From Photobacterium malacitanum (GTDB lineage: Bacteria; Pseudomonadota; Gammaproteobacteria; Enterobacterales; Vibrionaceae): DNA of 64,000 nucleotides. Location of the stretch: NCBI RefSeq assembly GCF_900185615.1, contig NZ_FYAK01000010.1:30631-94630 (forward strand). The letters are read 5' to 3'. Shown piece after piece: positions 35,816-45,400 of this stretch (position 1 is the first letter of the stretch; the number at the start of each line of letters is the position of its first letter). The translations under genes and the position numbers were made by a program. The notes below the pieces were generated by a model. It saw only the letters and a list, made by a program, of their open reading frames with translations, made no database searches and was not told where the DNA came from.

Positions 35816-38716
35816 TTATCGCGCACCAGCAGGTAACGAATCAGCATGTAAGAACTCACCAATACCCGTATCTGGTGGCGTTGAGTCTGCAGCCGCTCCC
35901 CATAGTTTATTTGGCGTATCACCCATTGTGAATACCAAATCACCACCGTACATGATTTCATCATGAGTTAAGTAAGTACGGTTGAACGCTTTACCATTAA
36001 AGGTCGCATTTTGAATAAAGATATTGTCACGGCTAACATTCTTCGCAGTAACATTAAACGACTGACCATTACCCACATCAATTGAAGCCGTTTCAAACAT
36101 TGGCGTACCAATCTCATAGATACTGCCCGCATTCACTGGGTAGAAACCTAAAGCTCGGAATACAAACCATGCTGATAGCGTACCAAAGTCATCATTACCA
36201 CAAATACCATCGGCAGTGTTGTCGTAACAAACGTTAGTCGATGCCGCAATCGCTGCTTGAGTCTTCCATGGTTGACCTACGTAGTTATATAAATACGGGA
36301 CATGAAGATCGGGTTCGTTACCTTGAACATGTTGACCAACGTTACCGGTATTAAACACTGGGAATTGGTTATCACCAGCATTACGATCTGGGTAAGTTGA
36401 CCAGTATTCATCTAAACGGGCGGCAAATAGTGCGCCATCTTTAGCGTCAGGATTAGATTTACGATCAACTTGAGTCATGAGATCTTTTAAGCCATGCATA
36501 TCGTGTTGCACGCTAAAGAAGTATTGCCAACCGTTCGACTCTGAGAACGCCCAGTTAAACATATCAGGACGCCAGTTTTTACCTGCCGTGCCATCAGTTA
36601 TCGGATCGACCCAGTTCTTATCAATAAATTGACCATTATAATCACGGGCTTTAAACCAGCCTTTCCACGGTGTATTAGGCTCACCACCAAAATCGAACTG
36701 TGCTTGCCAGTTATTAGAACGGTCTGCAAATTCCGTGTAACGCGAATCCTCTTCACCAAACACTAAGGCAATTGATTTAGCGATCATCCAATCATTCATT
36801 GAATATTCAAGTGAGTATGATGCTGTCCATGAGTCTTTAAATGGTGAGTGCTTACCATACGCATCAGCTTCGACATCATGTAGCTGTGCTGGCACCCAAC
36901 CATTTTTTTCATACTCACTGATCCACGAAACAGCTGAGCCACTACGTGCATCGGTTACCATCGCATTGATCAAACGCGCTTTAATATCATCTTGCTCGGT
37001 TTGACTAAAGCCAAGCTCAGTCATACGCGCATCAAGAATACCTTTTGCCAGTACATCATAAATAACCGGAGTTGAGTGCATCCCCATCATCATGCCAGTT
37101 TCGTTACCTTTAAATGTCCATTCAGGTAGACGACCTTTACGTGGTTGACCAGCATTACCTTCTGCATCTAAAGGTGTAAATTCTTCTTCTGCATACGACA
37201 ACATTGATAACACCACATCAGCTAATGCATTTGGCGTCAAAATAGAAGCAAGCGGTTGCACGTTACGGTATGTATCCCACAGTGAGAAAGTATCATAACG
37301 AGTAAAGTCGGCCACACCATCGTTATTTGCATCAGCTAAACGAATATCATCCACTAATGGTGCTTCTTTACCCCACGATGGACGACCTTTTGGATAAGCA
37401 TTACGGCCTTGGAAGGCACGGTAGTATTTACCATCCAGATCTGAGTGGGTGGTTTGACCTAAGAATGCATGGTACATCGCGGTATAGAAAGTCTGCTTAT
37501 AGGCTTCATCGCCTTCCACTTTGACTTTACCTAATAACGCTTCCCACTCATTAGTGGCATCTAAACGTACTTGATCAAAGTTTTTATTTGCCACTTCAGT
37601 CAAGTTTAAGAATGCACCGCTTAATGGTGCTTTATTAGTGCCATCGTTACCAATCGCGGTGCTTGATAGAGCTAATTTTGCTTCAACGGTTAAGCCTTGT
37701 TTTTCGGTATCAAATTCAACATAAGCACGTGCATATTGATATTTACCAAACACATCCCGATCATTTATAGCATCATAAGTTTGAGAGCCTTTAATTGAGC
37801 CTATTTCAGTAAAATCAGCCGGCGCATTAACGTATTGTTTAGTCTCTTTGTCGTAATAAGCAAAACGAACATTTTTGATCGGTTGATCAAACTCCATCAC
37901 AAAATATTCTTTTTGAGATGCAGCCCAACCATCAGATAAGCGGTGACCAATCAAACGGTTATTGTCTTTATCCCAACGGATAAATGAGTCTGAAGTGTAA
38001 TCCCAGTTAAGTTTAAAACCAGTATTAACAATGATTTCTGACTTTTGGTCACGCGGGAACGTATAACGATGAACACCAACACGATCAGAAGCAGTTAGCT
38101 CGGCAGTAATATCATAATCAAGTAAATCAACTTTATAGTAACCCGCTGTTGCTTGTTCATCTTGATGTTTAAAATGCGAGGCTTCTAAGTTAAGCGTTGC
38201 TGAGCCTTCATTGATCATAAAATCAGAACGCGAGTTAATTGGCATTACCAAAATATCATTGAGATCACCCGCGCCAGCCCCTGAAAGGTGAGTATGCGAG
38301 AAACCACTGGTACGTGCATCATGGTAGTAATAGCCTGAGATATATTCCCAACCGTTAGAGCCATTATTAGGCGATAGTTGCACCATTCCGTTTGGTGTTG
38401 TTGCACCAGGGTAAGTATTGCCTAAATTACCAGTACCAATAAAAGGGTTCACATAACGGGTAACATCCATGCCATCTAATTCAACTGGCACATGGACACC
38501 CATATCGATCACTGGCTTTTCTGTGCTTGGCTTATCATCACAATCTTCATCACCTGTTGGTGGACAGACAGGCTTATCCCCTTCCTCTACCGGCGGTAAG
38601 GTATCGCCACTATTAGGGTGAGTAACAGTAATATTGTTGGTTTCTTCATCACAGCCTGTTAGACCAAATGTGCCAGCAATAACGGCCATTGCAAGTAGAG
38701 TACGTTTGAATTTCAT
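35816..38716 (-). CDS. GH92 family alpha-mannosidase, large surface lipoprotein (966 aa)
   Basis: Third GH92 exo-alpha-mannosidase, about 140 residues longer than the others. Lipobox LTGC (Cys22) with Asp right after Cys, then a flexible linker rich in Pro, Asp and Thr to about residue 85, including two cysteines that may pair. The catalytic part carries YVNPFIGTGNLGNTYPGA, GFSHTHLSGAGAGD, GNEPDLHVPYLYN and GNDDFGTLSAWF, all divergent variants of the GH92 motifs (NEPD for NEPS), suggesting a different linkage preference from the other two. AAGGA lies about 7 nt before the ATG. Its upstream region shares two blocks with the second GH92 gene. Confidence 0.92.
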   Translation of the reverse strand: MKFKRTLLAMAVIAGTFGLTGCDEETNNITVTHPNSGDTLPPVEEGDKPVCPPTGDEDCDDKPSTEKPVIDMGVHVPVELDGMDVTRYVNPFIGTGNLGNTYPGATTPNGMVQLSPNNGSNGWEYISGYYYHDARTSGFSHTHLSGAGAGDLNDILVMPINSRSDFMINEGSATLNLEASHFKHQDEQATAGYYKVDLLDYDITAELTASDRVGVHRYTFPRDQKSEIIVNTGFKLNWDYTSDSFIRWDKDNNRLIGHRLSDGWAASQKEYFVMEFDQPIKNVRFAYYDKETKQYVNAPADFTEIGSIKGSQTYDAINDRDVFGKYQYARAYVEFDTEKQGLTVEAKLALSSTAIGNDGTNKAPLSGAFLNLTEVANKNFDQVRLDATNEWEALLGKVKVEGDEAYKQTFYTAMYHAFLGQTTHSDLDGKYYRAFQGRNAYPKGRPSWGKEAPLVDDIRLADANNDGVADFTRYDTFSLWDTYRNVQPLASILTPNALADVVLSMLSYAEEEFTPLDAEGNAGQPRKGRLPEWTFKGNETGMMMGMHSTPVIYDVLAKGILDARMTELGFSQTEQDDIKARLINAMVTDARSGSAVSWISEYEKNGWVPAQLHDVEADAYGKHSPFKDSWTASYSLEYSMNDWMIAKSIALVFGEEDSRYTEFADRSNNWQAQFDFGGEPNTPWKGWFKARDYNGQFIDKNWVDPITDGTAGKNWRPDMFNWAFSESNGWQYFFSVQHDMHGLKDLMTQVDRKSNPDAKDGALFAARLDEYWSTYPDRNAGDNQFPVFNTGNVGQHVQGNEPDLHVPYLYNYVGQPWKTQAAIAASTNVCYDNTADGICGNDDFGTLSAWFVFRALGFYPVNAGSIYEIGTPMFETASIDVGNGQSFNVTAKNVSRDNIFIQNATFNGKAFNRTYLTHDEIMYGGDLVFTMGDTPNKLWGAAADSTPPDTGIGEFLHADSLPAGAR

Positions 38717-38857
38717 TTCAAATCCTTTTGTTATCGATTTAATTGATGTTCACAGTCAGAGTTATCATTCATGACCACGAACATAATTTGATCGTTATTC
38801 TTAAATGATGTTCTGCATCGTTATTGGCGAGCATTATTAAGAATAAATACTGAGGGC

Positions 38858-38965
38858 GATATAGGATTAATTACGCATTCACTGCATATTTGTAGCGGTT
38901 ATAAATAGCTGGAACAAAGCTCCCATTGCTATATGGCGATATTTTGGCTCAATATCACAGTTTAT
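38858..38965 (-). promoter_or_regulatory. Upstream regulatory block shared with the GH92 gene at 5993-8482
   Basis: Block A (38858-38882, identical over 25 bp to 8580-8604) and block B (about 38940-38963). Order and spacing match the other locus. They lie 140-250 bp upstream of this GH92 start. Confidence 0.6.
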
Positions 38966-39194
38966 AATTATTGAATTATGAGTAATGATATACATTAATT
39001 TTTCATTTAAATAACAATCGTCACAGAGCCTAACTATTGGTTTAGGCTGCGTGATATCACATAAAAAACCAATGGATATATTTGTGCTATTAAAGCATCT
39101 TTTGTCTAGTTTCAATATTTATAAAATTATCGATAATATGTTTACAAATGAAATATGTCTTTTTGTCATTGTCTTCCCCGAGTAATGATTTTTA

Positions 39195-39227
39195 GCAGCA
39201 TGCAGTCCCCCGCTCATGCTGCCTTTT
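39195..39227 (+). terminator. Orphan plus-strand terminator; possible small RNA end
   Basis: GCAGCATG / CATGCTGC stem with a 12-nt loop followed by cTTTTTATTT, a textbook Rho-independent terminator. No plus-strand gene lies upstream of it before the divergent GH92 gene, so it should end a short non-coding transcript from within 38966-39195 or act as an attenuator for the PTS operon that starts at 39507. Elsewhere in this 790-bp region there is a 7-bp hairpin (AGCCTAA/TTAGGCT, 39027-39048). Confidence 0.6.
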
Positions 39228-39506
39228 TATTTATATCTTATTCTCATCAATATATTCCTTAGTATTCTTTCAATCATCTCCCCTATACAGCTATAGCAAC
39301 ATTGACGTTTCCATTTGCTACGCACAAAAATGCTAGTACGTTAGGTCACTTCCAGCTTAAAAAGCAATGAGATCCTTATCACGGTTGGTTATTACGGTTA
39401 CAAATGTCCTATAAAAGCGTCGTTTCTCTTCTATCTTGCTGACAATGAAGTGCTTATATTGACCCCATTGCCCAAGCATTTGATTATTTAACAGCAGGAG
39501 AAAACC

Positions 39507-39824
39507 ATGAGAGTTGTCGCGATCACCGCATGTCCAACAGGAATTGCACACACTTATATGGCTGCCGACAAACTCACAGAGACAGCAAAAAAACTTGGAA
39601 TAACAATAAAAGTCGAAACCCAAGGAGCAATGGGAATTGAAAATCGCCTCACCGAACAGGATGTTGAGCGCGCTGATATTGTTATTCTCGCCGCCGACAT
39701 CAATGTCGAGCAAAGCGATCGTTTTAATAAACATCGCTGTCTAGAAGTTTCTATTCAAGATGCACTCCAGCATCCACGACGCATTTTTTCTCAATGTCAG
39801 CAACTGTTGTTAACTCACCAATAA
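39507..39824 (+). CDS. PTS fructose-family EIIB component (105 aa)
   Basis: Stand-alone phosphocarrier of the fructose/mannitol PTS family. ITACPTGIAHTYMAADKL near the N-terminus contains the phospho-accepting Cys9. It accepts phosphate from an EIIA and passes it to sugar on an EIIC. AGGAG lies 7 nt before the ATG. It is followed after 28 bp by an HPr-EI-EIIA fusion, so this operon encodes every soluble PTS part but no EIIC. The neighbour on the other side is a GH92 mannosidase, making a mannose-type or fructose-type sugar plausible. FrwB/FryB proteins of E. coli have the same size and type. Confidence 0.88.
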   Translation: MRVVAITACPTGIAHTYMAADKLTETAKKLGITIKVETQGAMGIENRLTEQDVERADIVILAADINVEQSDRFNKHRCLEVSIQDALQHPRRIFSQCQQLLLTHQ

Positions 39825-39852
39825 TATTAAATAAATTTAAGGCGTTTTATTT

Positions 39853-42348
39853 ATGACTCATCAATTTTCGTTTCAATGCGTATTACCTAATGGCATTCAC
39901 GCTCGCCCAGCCAATCATGTAGAACAACAGTGCCGCCAATTTGAATGTCAAATTACACTCACCAATCACCGCACGAATAATTCAGGTGATGCAAAAAGTG
40001 TTTTAGCCTTAGTGGGCACAGATACGCTATTAAATGATAACTGCACCATGCGCTTTGAAGGCGCAGACAGTGAACTGGCTTGTCAGACACTTCAAACTTA
40101 TATTGAGCAACAATTTCCCCATTGTGATGAAGCATTAGAGACCTTAGCTGATGATAACGAGATCGTGTTACCGCAATCATTGTTACGCCACCAGCCACAT
40201 TTGATCACCGGTAAACGTCTTGCGCCTGGTATTGGTTGTGGTGTTTTAGTTGCTATGAGCCAAGTCGATCCACAACAGTTTGCAACAGCAGTACACGATG
40301 ACAATGAAGCACAACGTTTTGAGCAAGCACTCGCGCAAGTTAGTACTCACTTAAATCATATCATTGCTACGGGATCACACCACGAGCAGGAAATCACTAG
40401 CGCCCATTTAGCGATTATTAATGACTCCAGCTTCATTGATGGCGTAACAGCACTACTAGCAACCCATTCAACGGCTAATGCTATTTTGGCAGTGATGGAA
40501 AAACTGTGTCATCAACTTGAACAGTCAGCAAGCAGTTACTTACGTGAACGCGTACTGGATATCAAAGATGTATCGCTCCAATTATTAACCGCCGCTTACC
40601 CAACCGTGCTTGATAACCAAGCTGAATTTTCACTCCAGCAACCCAGTATCGTGATCGCCAACGATTTAACTCCAAGTCAATTTTTGGGGCTGGATAAAAC
40701 GTTACTGCAAGGCTTGGTGTTAACCCATGCTGGTAGCACTTCACACACCGTGATTTTGGCGCGAGCGTTTAATATTCCAACCTTGTCTGGCATTGAAATC
40801 AAAGACTGTGCGAGGGCATTAAATCACCATGTTTATGTTGATGCTCAGTTAGGGGTACTGGCTATCGAGCCTAGCACTGAAGTTAGTGGTTACTTCGATC
40901 GTGCCATCACATTGGCGAATACGCTTAAACAACAGCAAAGTCAGTATGCCCACCAGCAAGCAACCACAGCTGATGGTCACACGATTGAGGTCGCTGCTAA
41001 TATTGCCTGTTCAGTCGAAGTGGATAATGCGTTTGCACAAGGTGCAGAAGGTATTGGTCTGTTCCGTACTGAAATGCTATTTATGGATCGTCACCAAGCA
41101 CCTGATGAAGAAGAGCAATTTAATCATTACCGAGAAGTATTAACTGCTGCTAATGGTAAGCCTGTGATCATTCGCACCATGGATATTGGTGGTGATAAGC
41201 CAATTGATTACCTTGCCCTCCCCCATGAAAATAACCCGTTCCTAGGTTACCGTGCGGTACGTATTTACCCGCAGTTCTTAGCGCTGTTCCACACCCAATT
41301 AACGGCTATTTTACGTGCCTCGGTGCACGGTAAAGCCAAAATCATGATTCCGATGATTCAGAGCATTGAAGAGATCCGCTGGGTTAAGCAACAGCTAGAA
41401 CACGTTAAACAGCAATTAACAGCCCAAAACATCGCTTTTGATGCTGATATTCAGCTCGGTATTATGGTTGAAATTCCATCAGTGGCATTTATTGTCGATT
41501 TATTCTGTAAGGAAGTCGACTTCTTTAGCATCGGCTCAAACGATATGACCCAATATTTATTAGCGGTTGATCGTGATAACGCCAGTGTATCAAAACTGTA
41601 TAACAGCTTAGCGCCTGCTTTCTTACGTTTATTAAAGCAAGTGGTTACTACTGCTCATAGCCATGGTAAATGGGTAGGTTTATGTGGCGAGCTTGGTGCA
41701 GACAGTAAAGTATTACCACTACTTGTTGGCGCTGGCCTTGATGAAATCAGTATGAGTGCGCCAAAGATTGCCGCTACCAAAGCACAACTTACAGAAATTA
41801 ACTTTGCCGATAGCCAAACACTATTTGCACAAGCATGTGAGTGCGCCACCATTGAAGAAGTTGAGACATTACTAGAACAGCGTCATGCTCAAGCCCAAGT
41901 TAAACCAATATTAGTTAAGCAATGTGTATTTAAAGGTGCTGACTTTGCTAATAAAGAACAAGTGATCCAAGCGCTAGTAGGTAACTTAGGTATTCAAGGC
42001 CGTACTGATGACGCCTATAAGTTAGAAGAAGATGTATGGGCACGAGAAGCAGTATTCTCAACCGGTTTAGGGCATGGATTTGCGATTCCACACACTAAAT
42101 CTGACCATATTCGTCATTCAAGTATCAGTATTGCTCACCTTGATAAACCTGTTGATTGGATGTCTGACTCTGGCGACGTCGATTTCGTTATCATGCTAAC
42201 GTTGAATAAAGACCAAGGTGATCAGCACATGCGTATCTTTGCTGGCCTTGCGCGCAAACTTATTCATGAAAGTTTCCGTGATAGCTTACGCCAAGCAGAG
42301 TCACCAGAAGCAATTATTGCCATTATTACTGAACAAATTGGTTTATAA
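39853..42348 (+). CDS. PTS multiphosphoryl transfer protein HPr-EI-EIIA (831 aa)
   Basis: Three-domain phosphotransferase that carries phosphate from phosphoenolpyruvate through EI, HPr and EIIA. HPr domain 1-90 with NGIHARPA (His16). Enzyme I domain about 115-680 with the phospho-histidine region THAGSTSHTVILARAF (His298), the PEP-binding FRTEMLFMDR and GIMVEIPS, and GLCGELGAD near its end. EIIA-Fru domain about 690-831 with GHGFAIPHTKSDH (His747). This domain order corresponds to E. coli FryA/FrwA-like proteins. The preceding gene supplies EIIB; no EIIC is in the window. The terminator at 42370 ends the operon. Confidence 0.9.
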   Translation: MTHQFSFQCVLPNGIHARPANHVEQQCRQFECQITLTNHRTNNSGDAKSVLALVGTDTLLNDNCTMRFEGADSELACQTLQTYIEQQFPHCDEALETLADDNEIVLPQSLLRHQPHLITGKRLAPGIGCGVLVAMSQVDPQQFATAVHDDNEAQRFEQALAQVSTHLNHIIATGSHHEQEITSAHLAIINDSSFIDGVTALLATHSTANAILAVMEKLCHQLEQSASSYLRERVLDIKDVSLQLLTAAYPTVLDNQAEFSLQQPSIVIANDLTPSQFLGLDKTLLQGLVLTHAGSTSHTVILARAFNIPTLSGIEIKDCARALNHHVYVDAQLGVLAIEPSTEVSGYFDRAITLANTLKQQQSQYAHQQATTADGHTIEVAANIACSVEVDNAFAQGAEGIGLFRTEMLFMDRHQAPDEEEQFNHYREVLTAANGKPVIIRTMDIGGDKPIDYLALPHENNPFLGYRAVRIYPQFLALFHTQLTAILRASVHGKAKIMIPMIQSIEEIRWVKQQLEHVKQQLTAQNIAFDADIQLGIMVEIPSVAFIVDLFCKEVDFFSIGSNDMTQYLLAVDRDNASVSKLYNSLAPAFLRLLKQVVTTAHSHGKWVGLCGELGADSKVLPLLVGAGLDEISMSAPKIAATKAQLTEINFADSQTLFAQACECATIEEVETLLEQRHAQAQVKPILVKQCVFKGADFANKEQVIQALVGNLGIQGRTDDAYKLEEDVWAREAVFSTGLGHGFAIPHTKSDHIRHSSISIAHLDKPVDWMSDSGDVDFVIMLTLNKDQGDQHMRIFAGLARKLIHESFRDSLRQAESPEAIIAIITEQIGL

Positions 42349-42369
42349 GCCTTAAACCAGATAAAAAAC

Positions 42370-42406
42370 AGCCCCGCAGTTGCCATTAAACAGCCATTGC
42401 GGGGCT
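42370..42406. terminator. Bidirectional terminator between the PTS operon and the protease gene
   Basis: 9-bp stem AGCCCCGCA / TGCGGGGCT with a 19-nt loop, preceded by A6 and followed by a T-rich tract. Confidence 0.8.
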
Positions 42407-42430
42407 TGATTATTTTACGCTATCAGCAAA

Positions 42431-45400
42431 TTACTGGCGTGACATATCCAGTGGGAAATTATCAACCGTATCTGGTTGCTGATCATTATCATCATCAAGA
42501 TCTTGAATATCAGGTACGGTGTCATTATCACTATCTGTCAGATGAGTGCGGGTTATTATCTCATAGGCAATACCACCATTAGCTTGATTAGCATTGTCAT
42601 CAAGTTGCATCACATCAAGTTGGTAAATACCACGAATATTATCTGTGATTGCCATTGGATCAGCTTTAAACAGTAGTTTAACCACCCCTTCATTTTGACC
42701 TTGGTTATTTGAGGTTCCAACCGCATTTAGGTTACGAATAATATGCGGTAATTGAGTGATCGTTTGCCATTCATCGTGACCGGTAAAGTTAACTAAATTG
42801 ATCTGTAATTGACCGCCTTGTTGTAAAAAGCGCTGCTGTTCTGCGGTACCTATCTGTAAAATAATAGGGCTGTTATCCTTTGCGATACTACGCGCAATAA
42901 AATTGATTTGTTGGGTTAAATTAGCTAATAAATCAACCACATTCATATTACGCCAAGCAATATTATTGTTATAACGGGTATTATAATTAATATTACTGGT
43001 TTCTGGGTTAGTCATGGGATCTTGTGGGTTTACTAACCGCGCAATTAAACAGTAATGGCCTGTACTTGGTGGTGTCCACCCTACTGTCGCATTCGTATCA
43101 GCACCGACAGCTAAACTACCTATGGTATCTGTGCCCAATAACGTCCAATCTGCAGGCCATGATAGTCCCGTTGCTGCATGCGCCCAATACACTTCAACCG
43201 TGGTATTAAAGGCTGTGGCTGCACCGCGATTCTTAACATTAACGTTGATTTCGTTTGGCTGACCATATTCAGGGTTTTGATGGCTACCTGTACTACCAAC
43301 AGTGGTACGGTTCCAAATGGCTTTACTGCGCCACATACTTTGCCCAACCATATTTGCGTCAGGCTCATTACCGGTATCTGGCGCGGTACCTGTGTAATCA
43401 TAATGAGTATCTTCAACCCAAACATCAGCCGTATCATCACAAGCAGCAGGGATCGCGAAGCCATTAGTCACACTTAGACTATTATTACTAACCGAAGTCG
43501 CATCAACGCCCAAACCAAAATCTGCAAAGGCTTGCCACACTAAACACACATCTTCACCAGCGTAATTATCAATTGCTGCTTGAATAACACCATCACGGGT
43601 ATCTATAAAGCTTGGTGAACAAATGGTATTTTTTAGTCCTTCAGTAAAATATAGCAACGCGCGTTGGTTACCACTGCCTCCCATCGCATTATATAAATCA
43701 CTATCAAAACCATGTTCATTGACTAATGCCCAATACACTTCCCAACCAGCCTGTGCCCATACCGAGCCAACACCATGAGGTACTGACATGCCAGAGGTAA
43801 TACTTTCATAGGTATAATTATTAATTGCAGGATCGGTACTGTATTGTTGCGGACGAATACCAGCGCCAGTTATTGGTTGTCCAAGCACATAAGTTCCCAT
43901 GCCGCGAGGATCCGCCCCTGTCATTCCAGCAGGATGAGTTAACATGATGGCGTATAAATCACTGATCCCTTCTGATGGGCGTTGATAGTTACTTAAGCAG
44001 TTAACATTAGTCGGGCCACCAACTAAGCGGTTAGAAATACCATGGGCATATTCGTGAACAATAATCGCGCCATCATAATCACCATCTCGCTCAGGCGTGG
44101 TTAAATTCCATAAATACATTTGCATTCGAGGTCGACTACCATCGGCAGGGGTATAGAAATTAGCATTGTTATAACCGCCGCCATCTTGTGCTTCAGCCCG
44201 CACATCATCACCACCCAGCCCAGCACCACCGTATTGATTCACCTGAAAGTTACCGGATGCTTGATCAAAGCCATACAGGTAAGTAATGTCATGAATAATA
44301 TTATTCCAGTAAAACAAATTGGCTGTTGCAGCGTAGCTACTATCTGCTGGTGGCAATGTTAAATCTAATGGAAATAAACAGTTAAGCCCAGCACCACAAT
44401 CAGGCTCTGTTCCTGTTGGTGAACCACTATTATTCGAATCATTGTAAGCATGAACGTTATTACCACGCATAATGGTATATTCAGCACCAATGCTGGCATC
44501 AAGATCATGCCACTGCCATGGTGAACCAGGGCTGGCTGCTGGGTTAGTGAGCACTTGACGGCTATTTAGCGGCGTAGCATGGTTTGGCGATTCAACCGGA
44601 ATGGGGAACGCCTCATAACTATCGCTGTCTACTTGATCAAAGAATGCCAATACATCACCATTTTGAGCATCCACCAGCATTTGGTAAACATGGCGTTGAT
44701 CGTGGGTAAATAAAATAAAACTCCACGCAAGACGTAATTGATCACCTTTGACAGGAAAATAGACCAATGTAGCCTCGATCGGCTCTTTAGAGGCTGTTGT
44801 TGCCGTTAGCGTCGTTTTTTGATCGTCACGACTAAGATCTTCGCTGTCGATCTTTGGTTGATGAGTCAGGTTGATCCCGACTTTTCGAGCACCATTAATG
44901 ATCGCCTGTTGCACAGACACCGCCGGGGTTGCTTTATTAACAATGACTTGATCAACCGCGGGTGAAAAACCATTGTTAACACTTAAAATACGCCCATCAC
45001 GATTAACATTTACCTGTAGTAAGGCATTAAAAATATCACGCCCATAACGTTGTTGTTGAAAGTAATAGCGTTGTGAACCCGTCGCTTGTGTTTGACGAAC
45101 TTGTTGACTGACATTCGCCAAATCGGTGTCAGATAACCGTAGTAAACCACGTTGTTGATTAAGAAACTCCATCACGACCACTGCTGTCGATTTGGTCGGA
45201 TCAGCTTCGGTTAAATAACCGGTTTGATTATAGATAACCCGCGCAACACCGGTTTTTTTATCGTAATCGACATTCAACGTCGGTAGTCGCTGCGCCAATG
45301 TTGTTTGTGCATTTAGCTGTGTCGTGGTGGGAGTAATATTAACATTGGCCGTTGCTGCAACTCGCATATCATAATTGGCCGTTTCAAGATGATCGGTTGT

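Noticed and set aside
39049..39062. CRP site at GTGATATCAC
   Set aside because: A CRP site needs TGTGA-N6-TCACA; here the half sites are only 2 bp apart.
39357..39734. 125-aa minus-strand frame over the EIIB gene
   Set aside because: It overlaps the EIIB gene, which has a clear Shine-Dalgarno and family motif; the antisense frame is Cys/Asn-rich and resembles nothing.
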